From: Halosaccharopolyspora lacisalsi
GTDB taxonomy: Bacteria > Actinomycetota > Actinomycetes > Mycobacteriales > Pseudonocardiaceae
NCBI RefSeq assembly: GCF_014137975.1
Contig: NZ_JACGWZ010000002.1
Span: 372,001-436,000 of the forward strand
DNA length: 64,000 bases
Reading direction: 5' to 3'
The notes beneath the pieces were generated by a model. That model had not been told where the DNA came from and did no database searches. It saw nothing but the letters and a program-made list of their open reading frames with translations. Each line of letters starts with the position of its first letter. The first letter of the stretch is position 1. Of this stretch, positions 25,873 to 34,135 are shown in pieces. The translations under genes and the position numbers were made by a program.

Positions 25873-26877
25873 GTGACCCCCACCGAACACAGCGCACCGA
25901 CGCCACCCGCCCCCGTGCTGTGGCCGGGACTGGTGATCACCGGTGCCGCGATCGTCGTGGCATTGGTGATCGCCGAGCTGATCGCGGCCGTCAGCGCCCT
26001 GACCGTGGCGGTCGTGCTCGGCATCGTGGTCGGCAACGTCGTGCGGTTGCCCGAGTCCGCTGGGCCCGGCTTGGCCTGGGCGATGCGCAGGCTGCTGCGC
26101 GCCGGTGTCGTCCTGCTGGGGCTGCGGTTGGCGGTGGGCCAACTCGTCGGGCTCGGGATCGGCACGATCGCGGCGGTGCTGATCCTGGTGACCGTGACCT
26201 TCCTCGGAACGGTGGGACTGGGGCGGCTGCTCGGCGCCTCGCGGGGACTGTCGATGCTGGTGGCGACCGGGTTCTCCGTCTGCGGGGCCTCGGCGATCGC
26301 GGCGATGGACGGCGTGATCGACCGTGACGACGAGGACGTGGCCACCTCGATCGCCATGGTAACGATCTTCGGGACGGCGGCGATGCTGGTGCTGCCCGTG
26401 GTCGGCACCGGACTGGGGCTCTCGGACCCGCAGCTGGGCCGCATCGCCGGGGGCAGCGTGCACGAGGTCGCCCAGGTCGTCGCGGCGGCGTCCCCGGCCG
26501 GTGCGGCGGCGGTGGCCGTCGCCGTGGTGGTCAAGCTCAGCCGGGTGGTCCTGCTGGCACCGCTGGTGATGCTGGTCAGCCTGGCCGAACGACGCCGGAC
26601 CGGCGCCACGGGCGAGCGCCCACCGGTCCTGCCGCTGTTCGTGGTCGGATTCCTGACCGCGGTGGCGGTGCGCAGCACCGGGCTGCTGCCCGAGGTGGTG
26701 CTGGCCGGGGCCGAACAGGTGACCACCCTGCTGCTGGCGGGAGCACTGTTCGGACTCGGCACCTCGGTACGGGTGCGGGCGTTGCTCCGCACCGGGCCGA
26801 AGGCCTTCGTCCTGGGCCTGTGCTCGACGGTGCTGGTCACCGCCACGACCGTCGCCACCATGTTCACGCTCGCGTGA
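25873..26877 (+). CDS. YeiH family (UPF0324) putative sulfate exporter membrane protein
   Basis: 334 residues with about ten hydrophobic segments. The family hallmark GFSVCGASAIAAMDGVI lies near residue 135, and GGSVHEVAQVVAA near residue 196. The start is GTG 25873, with a short Pro-rich leader. YeiH-like proteins are annotated as putative sulfate or sulfonate exporters; the evidence for that role is limited in general. It appears to be monocistronic. Confidence 0.88.
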   Translation: MTPTEHSAPTPPAPVLWPGLVITGAAIVVALVIAELIAAVSALTVAVVLGIVVGNVVRLPESAGPGLAWAMRRLLRAGVVLLGLRLAVGQLVGLGIGTIAAVLILVTVTFLGTVGLGRLLGASRGLSMLVATGFSVCGASAIAAMDGVIDRDDEDVATSIAMVTIFGTAAMLVLPVVGTGLGLSDPQLGRIAGGSVHEVAQVVAAASPAGAAAVAVAVVVKLSRVVLLAPLVMLVSLAERRRTGATGERPPVLPLFVVGFLTAVAVRSTGLLPEVVLAGAEQVTTLLLAGALFGLGTSVRVRALLRTGPKAFVLGLCSTVLVTATTVATMFTLA

Positions 26878-27118
26878 GCAGCCACCTTCCTCGACGCCGA
26901 CGAGGTCACCGCCGGGAATACCGGTTCGGGCGCGTACTCGTTCTTGCGAGTTCTGTCCGCTGACAACGGCAGAGCCGATACGGACAACTCATCAAACCGG
27001 TCGTCCTCCCCGGCCCTCACGAGCTACGATGTCCGATCATGACCGAGCTCGACTTCGCGCGGCGCACACGGTGGTCCTGCGACACCGCCCCAACCTCGAG
27101 GTGATGACCCGGCTCGGC

Positions 27119-27970
27119 TCAGTCGGGCCGGGTGGCCACGCCGCACCAGGCCAGCCCGCGGGCCTGCGCCTCCTCCTCGGACAGGGGCTCGTCCGGCACG
27201 TCGGGGCGCCAGTCCGGTAGATGCACCATCCCCGGTGACAGCAGCGGCCACGGGCCGAACCACCGGGCCAGTTCGGCCCGGTCCCGCAACCACAGCGGGT
27301 TCGACGTGTCCTGGTAGGACGCAGCGCCCCCGCGCATCTGCTCCTGCTGCTCGGGGGTGGCATCGTCGCAGGCGATGTGGGACAACCCCAGCCAACTCCC
27401 GGCGACGAGCCGATCGCGGTAGCGGTCCAGCACTCCGGGCACGTCGGCCTCGTCGCCGAGGAAGTGACCCAGAGCGATCAGTAACAGGCAGACCGGCTGA
27501 TCGAAGTCGATCAGCCGTCGGGTCTCCGGGGACTCCAGGACCGCCGACGGGGCCAAGAAGTCCTGCTGGACGATACCGGCCCAACCGGTGGCCTCCTCCT
27601 GCTGCAACAGCATCCTCGAGTGGGCGGCGGCGACCGGCTCGTAGTCGACGTAGACCACCCGCGCGTCCGCGCCGTGCTGGCGCACGATCTCGTGGACGTT
27701 GCCCACAGCCGGGATCCCGCTGCCGATGTCGAGGAACTGGCGAATCCCGGAATCCAGAGCCGCCCGCACGAGTCGCCCCAGAAACGCGCGATTGCTCCGG
27801 GCGAGCGCCTTGATCGGCGGTAGCATCGTTTCGATGCGGGCGCCGAACTCCCGGTCGATGGCCCAATTGTGGGCTCCACCGAGGTACCAGTCGTAGATGC
27901 GGGCCGCGCTCGGACGCGACAGGTCCACCCCGGGGAACCGGGCCGCGTCCCCCTCGGTCTCGGTGCTCAT
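27119..27970 (-). CDS. SAM-dependent methyltransferase, DUF574 family
   Basis: 283 residues from ATG 27970. It has the actinobacterial DUF574 pattern: PSAARIYDWYLGGAHNWAIDRE, then FLDIGSGIPAVGNVHEI as the SAM-binding motif, VVYVDYEPVAAAHSR, and a C-terminal end at CGVATRP. The family is expanded in actinomycetes and its substrates are unknown. The gene is alone, with about 240 bases on its downstream side and 160 upstream that hold no supported gene. Confidence 0.88.
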   Translation of the reverse strand: MSTETEGDAARFPGVDLSRPSAARIYDWYLGGAHNWAIDREFGARIETMLPPIKALARSNRAFLGRLVRAALDSGIRQFLDIGSGIPAVGNVHEIVRQHGADARVVYVDYEPVAAAHSRMLLQQEEATGWAGIVQQDFLAPSAVLESPETRRLIDFDQPVCLLLIALGHFLGDEADVPGVLDRYRDRLVAGSWLGLSHIACDDATPEQQEQMRGGAASYQDTSNPLWLRDRAELARWFGPWPLLSPGMVHLPDWRPDVPDEPLSEEEAQARGLAWCGVATRPD

Positions 27971-28130
27971 CGGCAGACTCCTTACACGACAGTGATCCGG
28001 CGAGCACTCTAGTGTGATCACCCGTGCCCGTACAGGACGTGTGCACATACGCTCGGTTGCCGCGAACACTGTCCGGGCGCTGTGCGCGCCCCGGCGCACA
28101 CGGGTGAGCAGGTGTGACACCGGCTCGCCA

Positions 28131-28604
28131 CTACGGGTCCGGCAGGGGAACGGACAGGCCGGTCTTGATCGCCTCGAGCGCGGGCAGGGTGTCGTAGCGG
28201 CGCACGTTCTCGTCGTCCATGAACAGCCGGTCCGACAACGCGCGGCATTCGGCGAGGCTCTCGGTGACCAGCACGACGACGTAGTCCCACTGCCCGGCCA
28301 GGTCGTAGCACTGCTGCACGCGGGGCTCGACCAGCATGCGCGCGCGGAACGCGGCGTGGTGCTGCGCGGACTCGCGGTCGAGCGTGACCAGGACCACGGC
28401 CAGCGTGGTGGGCCCGAGTGCGCTCGGGTCGAGCACGGCGACCTCGCGGGTGATGACTCCGGCAGCGCGGTAACCGCGGAGTCGACGTTGGACCGCGCTG
28501 GGGGAGAGCCCGACCTCGTCACCGAGATCGCGCAGCGTGCGTCCGGCGTCCTCCTGGACGAGCCGCAGCAGCCGGTGATCGAGGGAATCCGGAACGGAGG
28601 GCAC
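28131..28604 (-). CDS. Lrp/AsnC family transcriptional regulator
   Basis: 157 residues from GTG 28604. The helix-turn-helix is LDHRLLRLVQEDAGRTLRDLGDEVGLSPSAVQRRLRGYRAAGVI, and the ligand-binding RAM/ACT-like domain follows (LAVVLVTLDRES to the end). It is divergent from a PLP enzyme and an NAD(P) oxidoreductase, so it probably responds to an amino acid these enzymes use. Repeats in the promoter gap are listed separately. Confidence 0.9.
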   Translation of the reverse strand: MPSVPDSLDHRLLRLVQEDAGRTLRDLGDEVGLSPSAVQRRLRGYRAAGVITREVAVLDPSALGPTTLAVVLVTLDRESAQHHAAFRARMLVEPRVQQCYDLAGQWDYVVVLVTESLAECRALSDRLFMDDENVRRYDTLPALEAIKTGLSVPLPDP

Positions 28605-28606
28605 GC

Positions 28607-28639
28607 AACGATTTTGCGCAGCAGCGGCACGATTTTCAA
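28607..28639. promoter_or_regulatory. Direct repeats ACGATTTT in the Lrp promoter gap
   Basis: ACGATTTT occurs at about 28608 and again about 22 bases later, in front of the divergent Lrp gene (start 28604) and PLP-enzyme gene (start 28698). Two helical turns and AT-rich halves suit Lrp-type binding. Confidence 0.4.
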
Positions 28640-28697
28640 TCGCGATCACCGCCCGCCGCTCTACCGTGGGGACGATCCCGATCCGGAAGGCACGCAC

Positions 28698-29405
28698 ATG
28701 CACGATCTGGGCCTCGATCTCACCCGGATCGAGCAAGCCTCGAGTCTGATCGATCCGGTGTTCGTCGACACGCCGCAGTTCGTCGACGAGCAGCTCTGCG
28801 TCGCGCTCGGCAGACGAGTGATGGTCAAGATCGAAACCCTGAATCCGCTGCGCAGCTTCAAGGGCCGCGGCATCGACCTGCTCGCCCGCGAGTTCGCGCC
28901 GGGCACCCGCCTGGTGTGCGAGTCGACCGGCAACTTCGGCCGGGCCGTCGGCTACGCGGCAGCCAGGCACGGCCTGAGCGCGGAGATGTTCGTTCCCGCG
29001 GGCATCAGCCCGGTGAAACTGGCCAGGATGGCTTCCCTCGGCGTGCGCGTGCACGAGGCCAGCGAAGGCCGAGCCGAACAAGCCGCTCGTGCCTACGCCG
29101 CCACGTGCGAGGACAGCGTCTTCGTCGAGGGCGTCGCGATCAGTGCGCCGATCCCGGAATCGGTGGCCCGCATGCTCCTGCTGGTCGACGACGTGGTGGT
29201 CGTGGACGACGCGGACACCCTTGCAGCGATGTGCACCGCGCTGGCGACCCTCGGGGTGCTGCCGGAACCCGCGGGCGCGGCCGATCTCGCCGCCATCGCC
29301 ACGCACGACGTGCCGGACGAGGTGCTGGCGACCGCTGTTATCGGGCCAAACGTCGCAACCGCCCTGTTCGGCGACGTCCTGACCGTCACGGAGGTAAGCC
29401 ATTGA
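28698..29405 (+). CDS. PLP-dependent threonine dehydratase-like protein with internal deletion
   Basis: 235 residues, against about 310-320 for the family. The N-terminal half is normal: the PLP lysine lies in LRSFKGRG (about residue 55) and CESTGNFGRAVGYAA follows. After SVFVE at about residue 148 the sequence jumps to GVAISAPIPESVARM, which in intact relatives comes some 70-80 residues later. The missing part holds the glycine-rich loop that grips the PLP phosphate. The frame is kept. Activity is doubtful. It overlaps the next gene by four bases and is divergent from the Lrp gene. Confidence 0.75.
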   Translation: MHDLGLDLTRIEQASSLIDPVFVDTPQFVDEQLCVALGRRVMVKIETLNPLRSFKGRGIDLLAREFAPGTRLVCESTGNFGRAVGYAAARHGLSAEMFVPAGISPVKLARMASLGVRVHEASEGRAEQAARAYAATCEDSVFVEGVAISAPIPESVARMLLLVDDVVVVDDADTLAAMCTALATLGVLPEPAGAADLAAIATHDVPDEVLATAVIGPNVATALFGDVLTVTEVSH

Positions 29406-30463
29406 GCACGGTGCTGATCATCGGTGTAGGTGACATCGGCGAGCGGATCGCCGACGGACTGGCCGCCGGTAGCCGGGTGCGGCGTCTGCTGCTGGCGGGC
29501 CGCTCGGCGGCCGGCGATTCCGTGGCGGCGACCGTGGCCAGCGCCCGCGACTGCCTGGTCGAGCCGGCCCGGCTGGATGCCTCCCGACAGAACGAGGTGG
29601 CCGAACTGCTGGCTGCCACCCGACCCGACCTGGTCGTGCACTGCGCCTCGCTGCGCGGCCCCTGGACGATGTCCGGCCGCACCGATCCCGCGGCTCGTGC
29701 TGTCGCCGCCGCCGGTCTCGGTGTGCGGCTGCCCTATCAGCTCCCGCTGATCCTGTCGGTCATGCGAGCCGCCCGCCAGGCCGGCTACACCGGGCCGGTG
29801 GCGAACCTGTCGTTTCCGGACGTGACCGGCCCGGTCCTGGCCCGCCTCGGCCTACCCCCCACCGTCGGCCTGGGCAACGCCGCCAAGATGCAGCTGCGGG
29901 TCCGCGCCGCGCTGCGCGCCGCGCACCCGGACCGGCCCATGCCGCTGATCCGCGTGCTCGGCCACCACGCCCAGGTCTTCGACGTCATGCAAGCCCGCCC
30001 ACCCGCCGACCCGGAACAGCGCTGCCGGGTCTACCTCGGCGAGCACGGGCAGCGGAGCGATTCGCTGGCCTACCGGGCGCCCGCGCTGGCACCCGGACCG
30101 CGCTACAACACCGTCACCGCAGCCGCAGCCATCCCCGTCCTGGAAGCACTCCTGCCCGGCGCGGGTCCGCTGCGCCATTCCACCGCCGCACCGGCAGGCC
30201 TGCCCGGCGGCTACCCGGTCCGCATCGTCGACGGCTCCGTCGCCCTGGACCTGCCGCCCGGGCTCTCCGAGGCCGAGGCGGTCGCGGTCAACGAGCGCAT
30301 GGCCGCCGGCGACGGCATCGACAGCATCGACGACGACGGCACCGTGCACCTCACCCCGGCCAGCCAGAAAGCCGTCGCCGACATCGCACCGGAGCTGGCC
30401 GGACCCGTCGCCATCGACGACCTCGCGACCCGGGCGGCACGCCTCGACTCCGTACTCACCTGA
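29402..30463 (+). CDS. NAD(P)-binding Rossmann-fold protein, saccharopine dehydrogenase-like
   Basis: 353 residues from TTG 29402, which overlaps the preceding stop (TTGA). The N-terminus is a dinucleotide-binding fold: STVLIIGVGDIGERIADGLA, an arginine after strand 2 (LLLAGRSA), and the DLVVHCASLRGPW segment of the saccharopine-dehydrogenase-type superfamily. The C-terminal 200 residues are not assignable. Coupling to the PLP enzyme and to Lrp suggests amino-acid metabolism; the substrate is unknown. Confidence 0.7.
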   Translation: MSTVLIIGVGDIGERIADGLAAGSRVRRLLLAGRSAAGDSVAATVASARDCLVEPARLDASRQNEVAELLAATRPDLVVHCASLRGPWTMSGRTDPAARAVAAAGLGVRLPYQLPLILSVMRAARQAGYTGPVANLSFPDVTGPVLARLGLPPTVGLGNAAKMQLRVRAALRAAHPDRPMPLIRVLGHHAQVFDVMQARPPADPEQRCRVYLGEHGQRSDSLAYRAPALAPGPRYNTVTAAAAIPVLEALLPGAGPLRHSTAAPAGLPGGYPVRIVDGSVALDLPPGLSEAEAVAVNERMAAGDGIDSIDDDGTVHLTPASQKAVADIAPELAGPVAIDDLATRAARLDSVLT

Positions 30464-30711
30464 CCAGCACCCCAGGCCCGGTGCCGAGAGGTCTCGAATT
30501 CCTGGTTGCCGTGCGTGGTCGAGCAGGCTCGCCGTGTCATGTGCGTGCCGGGCGAGGAGGCGATGTGACCGCTGAAGTCGGTGAGCTCGACGCCGCGCTC
30601 GCCTGCCCGTGCTCGACGAAGGACCCACCCGCTCAGGCGTGATCGCGAAGGTGATGCGCCGGCGAATCGGTCGGCATCGTCGGGCGGGGAAACCGGTACC
30701 GGCACCATCCG

Positions 30712-31509
30712 TCAGTGATCCCCGGGGGCACGCCCAGCGCTCCGGTCGCCTCCGGTCATCCGTTCGATCACGCGGGTGATGTGGTCGACGCAAGGGCGCA
30801 CGTCCGCGAGGAGGTCCTGCCAGTGCTCCTCCTGCTCTCCGCGGTGGACGGCCCGCGCGCGGTCCAGCACGGGTCGGTGCTCGGCGGGGAGCCGCCCCAG
30901 TGCCCAGTCGGCCGCCGCCTCCTTGGAACTGATCGTTCCGGTGGTCAGAGTCGTCCAGATGCGGGCGAGCGTGAGGACGACATTGCGCGTGTCCGAGGCG
31001 AGCTCGGCACGCAGGTCCGGCACGCCGGCAACGAGCGCGCGCTCGAGATCCTGCCAGGGGACGGGATCGAGCACGTCCTCCGGCAGGGGACCGACCAGCG
31101 GGCTGCTGTGCTGCCGCACCATCGTGAGCAGTAGCGCCAGATCCGGATCTCTCGTCGGCGTCGGGGTATCACCGCGCACGAGCTCGTCCCGCAGCCATTC
31201 GCCGTACTGGAACTCACAGCGCGGCGGGTACCGCCACGGGCGGACATCGGACTCCACGACGAGCGTCAGCTCGATGGGCCGGGCCGCGCCGCGCCGCGGG
31301 TACGCACCGGAGACACTCAGCAGACCATCGACGAGTGCTCGCCGTTGCCGGGGTGCCGTGCGCCGCCGCGCCACGACCAACACGTCGACATCGCTGTGCG
31401 GGCCCAACCCGCCCTGCACGGCCGACCCGTACAGATACGCCCCCACGATCTCCGCACCGAGCACGTCGCGCACGACGCGCACGCTGTCCTCGTCCTGACG
31501 CACCAACAC
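30712..31509 (-). CDS. Aminoglycoside nucleotidyltransferase, AadA/ANT(9)-like
   Basis: 265 residues. The nucleotidyltransferase signature GSAVQGGLGPHSDVDVLVV spans about residues 28-46, with the metal-binding Asp pair in SDVDVLV. The middle segment (LTLVVESDVRPWRYPPRCEFQYGEW) and the C-terminal helical domain with TLARIW and SSKEAAADWAL match AadA-type enzymes that adenylylate spectinomycin or streptomycin. GTG 31509 follows GGAG. Actual resistance is not shown by sequence. Chromosomal copies are common in actinomycetes. Confidence 0.85.
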   Translation of the reverse strand: MLVRQDEDSVRVVRDVLGAEIVGAYLYGSAVQGGLGPHSDVDVLVVARRRTAPRQRRALVDGLLSVSGAYPRRGAARPIELTLVVESDVRPWRYPPRCEFQYGEWLRDELVRGDTPTPTRDPDLALLLTMVRQHSSPLVGPLPEDVLDPVPWQDLERALVAGVPDLRAELASDTRNVVLTLARIWTTLTTGTISSKEAAADWALGRLPAEHRPVLDRARAVHRGEQEEHWQDLLADVRPCVDHITRVIERMTGGDRSAGRAPGDH

Positions 31510-31609
31510 GCTCCTTCACCCCACACGGACGGATGACCACTGCCACGTAAGCGGTGGTCGCGCGAAATCGGCTTGCCGGTACGAGGTGGCCCGCTCGTAG
31601 GATTCCGGC

Positions 31610-31945
31610 ATGAGCGGCACCAGCAGCGTCACCGAGCTGGTCGAGGACAACCGACGACACTGGGACGAGCGGGTTCCGATCAACACCGCGAGCTCGTTCT
31701 ACGATCTCGACGGATTTCGCACCGGTGCCGAGGACCTCGACCAGTTCCAACTCGACGAACTCGGCGACGTCATCAGCGCCGTCGCCGGATCCGGACTGCG
31801 GATCGAGTTCGTCCACGAACACGACACGATCCCGTTCCCGCGTTACGGCGCGCTCGTCACTGACGGTACGCGCTTCCACTACCTCGACCACTCCGCACGC
31901 CTGCCACTGATGTACTCGCTGGCCGCCACCGCTCCCGCCCGGTAG
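31610..31945 (+). pseudogene. Class I SAM methyltransferase remnant with internal in-frame deletion
   Basis: 111 residues. The N-terminus (VEDNRRHWDERVPINTASSF to LDELGDV) and the C-terminus (SGLRIEFVHEHDTIPFPRYG to LPLMYSLAA) are those of a common 260-280-residue actinobacterial methyltransferase. The roughly 140-160 residues between them, including the whole SAM-binding core, are absent. The junction keeps the frame near residue 60. I call it a remnant; a small protein could still be made. Confidence 0.7.
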
Positions 31946-32130
31946 AGCCCCGAACGAGCCCGCCACGAAGTCGAACGGGCGAGAGGTCTCGTGATCGGCA
32001 GCATCAGCCTGCTCGGGCCAGCGGCTGATGGCGCTGTCGAGGTCGGCTACGTCGCCGTGGCTTCGCGGCGCGATGACAACCCGATACCGCACCAGCCGTA
32101 GTCCCCACCGGGGTACGGCGAGGCACCAGT

Positions 32131-32167
32131 GGTCCGAGCGTCCGCGCTCAGCGCGGACGCTCGGACC
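32131..32167 (-). terminator. Hairpin terminator after ohr
   Basis: GGTCCGAGCGTCCGCGC (32131-32147), loop TCA, then its exact complement (32151-32167): a perfect 17-base stem, 24 bases beyond the ohr stop on the minus strand. Confidence 0.8.
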
Positions 32168-32191
32168 CACCGACGTCCTCCGCTGCGGTTG

Positions 32192-32613
32192 TCAGGCGAC
32201 CTGCAGGTCGATGTCGACGTTGCCGCGGACGGCGTTGGAGTACGGGCAGGTCCGATCTGCTTGTTCGACCAGCTGTTGGGCCTGTTCGTGGCCGAGTCCG
32301 GGCAGGGAGACGGTCATGCTCACGTTCAGGCCGTAGCCACCGTGCGCGTCGGGCCCGATGCTGACCCCGGTGGTCACCGACGAACCCGAGATGTCGACCT
32401 TGGGCCGGCGGGCCACGAGTTGCAGGGCGCTGTGGAAGCAGGCGGAGTAGCCGGTGGCGAACAGCTGTTCCGAGCTGGTCGCCGCGCCGCCGGGACCGCC
32501 GAGTTCCTTCGGCACCGCCAGGTCGAGGTCGAGCACCCCGTCCGAGGACCACCAGGTGTGCCCCCGCTTCCGGCGCCGGTGGCGGTCGCTTCTGCCGTGT
32601 AGAGCGCTGTCAT
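32192..32613 (-). pseudogene. ohr: Organic hydroperoxide resistance protein Ohr, single-base frameshift
   Basis: ATG 32613 follows GAGGAGATCTC and opens with MTALYTAEATATGAGSGG; the rest of Ohr continues in the next frame from HTWWSSDGVLDLDLAVPKEL. The shift is at a run of five G (minus strand, about 32560); six G would join the frames into a normal 140-residue protein. Both redox cysteines are present (GYSACFHSAL and ADRTCPYSNA). Ohr reduces organic peroxides. Slippage at the G run, decay or sequencing error are all possible. A TetR gene lies upstream on the same strand. Confidence 0.8.
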
Positions 32614-32735
32614 GAGATCTCCTCGCTCGTTCGGTGCGGGCTTTCCTGCGGTGCCGTACAGGCGCGTCGCCGGCCCGGCCGGAGTTGGGCCGTGCCCGGG
32701 GCAGCCGGACGAGCATCTCGCCGGTGTTCGTCGGA

Positions 32736-33293
32736 TCAGTGGCCTCGGGCCGGCATCCCCGGCAGCCCGGCCAGGAAGGACTCGGTCGCGGGGCCGAGCA
32801 ACCGCCTGGCGTCCGGATGCGATTCCAGTCCGACGACCAGTGCGATCGAGATGTCGGCGGCGTCCGCGGGGGCGATCCCGGTCAGCCCGGCGTCGGTGAA
32901 CACGTCGGTGAGCAGGTGTTTGAGCCGGGTGGTGAAGTCGGCGCAGATGTCGCCGTAGAGGCGGGCCTTGGCGTCGAGCAGCTCCGCGGCGTGCGCGGAG
33001 TCCCCGGCGAGGTCCAGGACGAGGTCCAGCTTGGCGGTCAGGACGCCGTGCACGCGCTCGGCCGGGTCCCGGTCGGTGGCGGCCACCTCGGCGGCTTGCG
33101 CGAGCGTCCGGTGGTGCAGGCGCTCGACAAGCCGCCGCACGGCGTCGTCCTTGCTGCGGACGTACTGGTAGACCGCTGACCTGGACACGCCCACGGTGGT
33201 GGCGATGTCGTCCATGGTGGTGCGCCGGATGCCGTAACGGGTGAGGCACTCGTAGGTGGCATCCAGAATCTCGGTCAGCCGGTCGCTTGCCAC
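32736..33293 (-). CDS. TetR/AcrR family transcriptional regulator
   Basis: 185 residues from GTG 33293. The DNA-binding region is LTRYGIRRTTMDDIATTVGVSRSAVYQYVRSKDDAVRRL, a clear TetR helix-turn-helix. It starts two bases after the stop of the Hsp31-type gene, so the two form one operon. The perfect 20-base palindrome in front of that operon (34060-34079) is its likely operator, giving autorepression. Confidence 0.88.
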   Translation of the reverse strand: MASDRLTEILDATYECLTRYGIRRTTMDDIATTVGVSRSAVYQYVRSKDDAVRRLVERLHHRTLAQAAEVAATDRDPAERVHGVLTAKLDLVLDLAGDSAHAAELLDAKARLYGDICADFTTRLKHLLTDVFTDAGLTGIAPADAADISIALVVGLESHPDARRLLGPATESFLAGLPGMPARGH

Positions 33294-33295
33294 GG

Positions 33296-33988
33296 TCAGC
33301 CCAGTGCCTTGACGACCTCGGCGGCCAGCGGAGCCGACGAGGCGGGGTTCTGCCCGGTGTACAAGTTGCGGTCGACGACCACGTTCGGCGCCCACGGCTG
33401 CCCCTCGGAGAACTCGGCCCCCAGGGCGATCAGCCGGTCCTGCAGCAGCCACCGAGCCTTGTCGGCCAGTCCGGCCTGGGACTCCTCGGTGTTGGTGAAC
33501 CCGGTCACCCGGTAGCCGGCGAACGGAGAGCCCTCGCCGGTGTCGGTGGCCAGCAGCGCGGCGGGGGCGTGGCAGACCACGGCCAGCGGCTTTCCGGAGG
33601 CCAGGGTATCGGTGAGCAGCCGCGCCGAGTCGCCGTTGACCGCCAGGTCCTCCATCGGGCCGTGGCCGCCGGGGTAGAACACCGCCGCGTAGTCGGCCGA
33701 GTTGACCTCTTCCACCTTGACGGGGTCGTGCAGCTCGGTGGCCGAGTTCAGCACGGAGATGACCTCGTCGGCACCGTCCTGGCCACCGTTGACCTCCGGG
33801 GCGAGGCTGCCCTTGTCGACTGTGGGCACGACACCACCGGGGGTGGCCACCACGATCTCGTGCCCGGCGGCGGTGAACGCCTGGTACGGCGCCGTGAACT
33901 CCTCGCCCCAGTAGCCGGTCGGGTGCTGGGTGCCGTCCGCCAGCGTCCAGTAGTCGACGCCGGTCATCACGAACAGGATCTTGGCCAT
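33296..33988 (-). CDS. DJ-1/PfpI family protein, Hsp31/glyoxalase III type
   Basis: 230 residues, class I glutamine-amidotransferase-like fold. The nucleophile elbow is LAVVCHAPAALL (Cys139, His140), with an acidic residue before YPGGHGPMEDL at about 107-115. The opening (TGVDYWTLADGTQHPTGYW) is that of Hsp31-like chaperones/glyoxalase III, which detoxify methylglyoxal without glutathione. It is the first gene of an operon with the TetR gene and has a palindromic operator upstream. Induction by reactive aldehydes is a reasonable guess. Confidence 0.88.
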   Translation of the reverse strand: MAKILFVMTGVDYWTLADGTQHPTGYWGEEFTAPYQAFTAAGHEIVVATPGGVVPTVDKGSLAPEVNGGQDGADEVISVLNSATELHDPVKVEEVNSADYAAVFYPGGHGPMEDLAVNGDSARLLTDTLASGKPLAVVCHAPAALLATDTGEGSPFAGYRVTGFTNTEESQAGLADKARWLLQDRLIALGAEFSEGQPWAPNVVVDRNLYTGQNPASSAPLAAEVVKALG

Positions 33989-34059
33989 GAGGGACTCACC
34001 CTTTTCGGAACGGCCGCCTCACGGGGTGCGGCACTTGGCGAACTGACAATCTACATGCA

Positions 34060-34079
34060 ATCTGTCAGATCTGACAGAT
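34060..34079. promoter_or_regulatory. Perfect 20-base palindrome upstream of the Hsp31-TetR operon
   Basis: ATCTGTCAGA-TCTGACAGAT, self-complementary over all 20 bases, 72 bases upstream of the Hsp31-type start. The form fits a TetR dimer site. Confidence 0.75.
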
Positions 34080-34135
34080 GCAACTGTAGTCTCGCCCCCC
34101 ACGGGACCGTCAATGGGGCCTGCCTCTCATGGATT

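Noticed and set aside
30712-31509. Acquired antibiotic resistance cassette around the AadA-like gene
   Set aside because: There is no integron site, no mobile gene and no change of base composition. It looks like a resident chromosomal copy.
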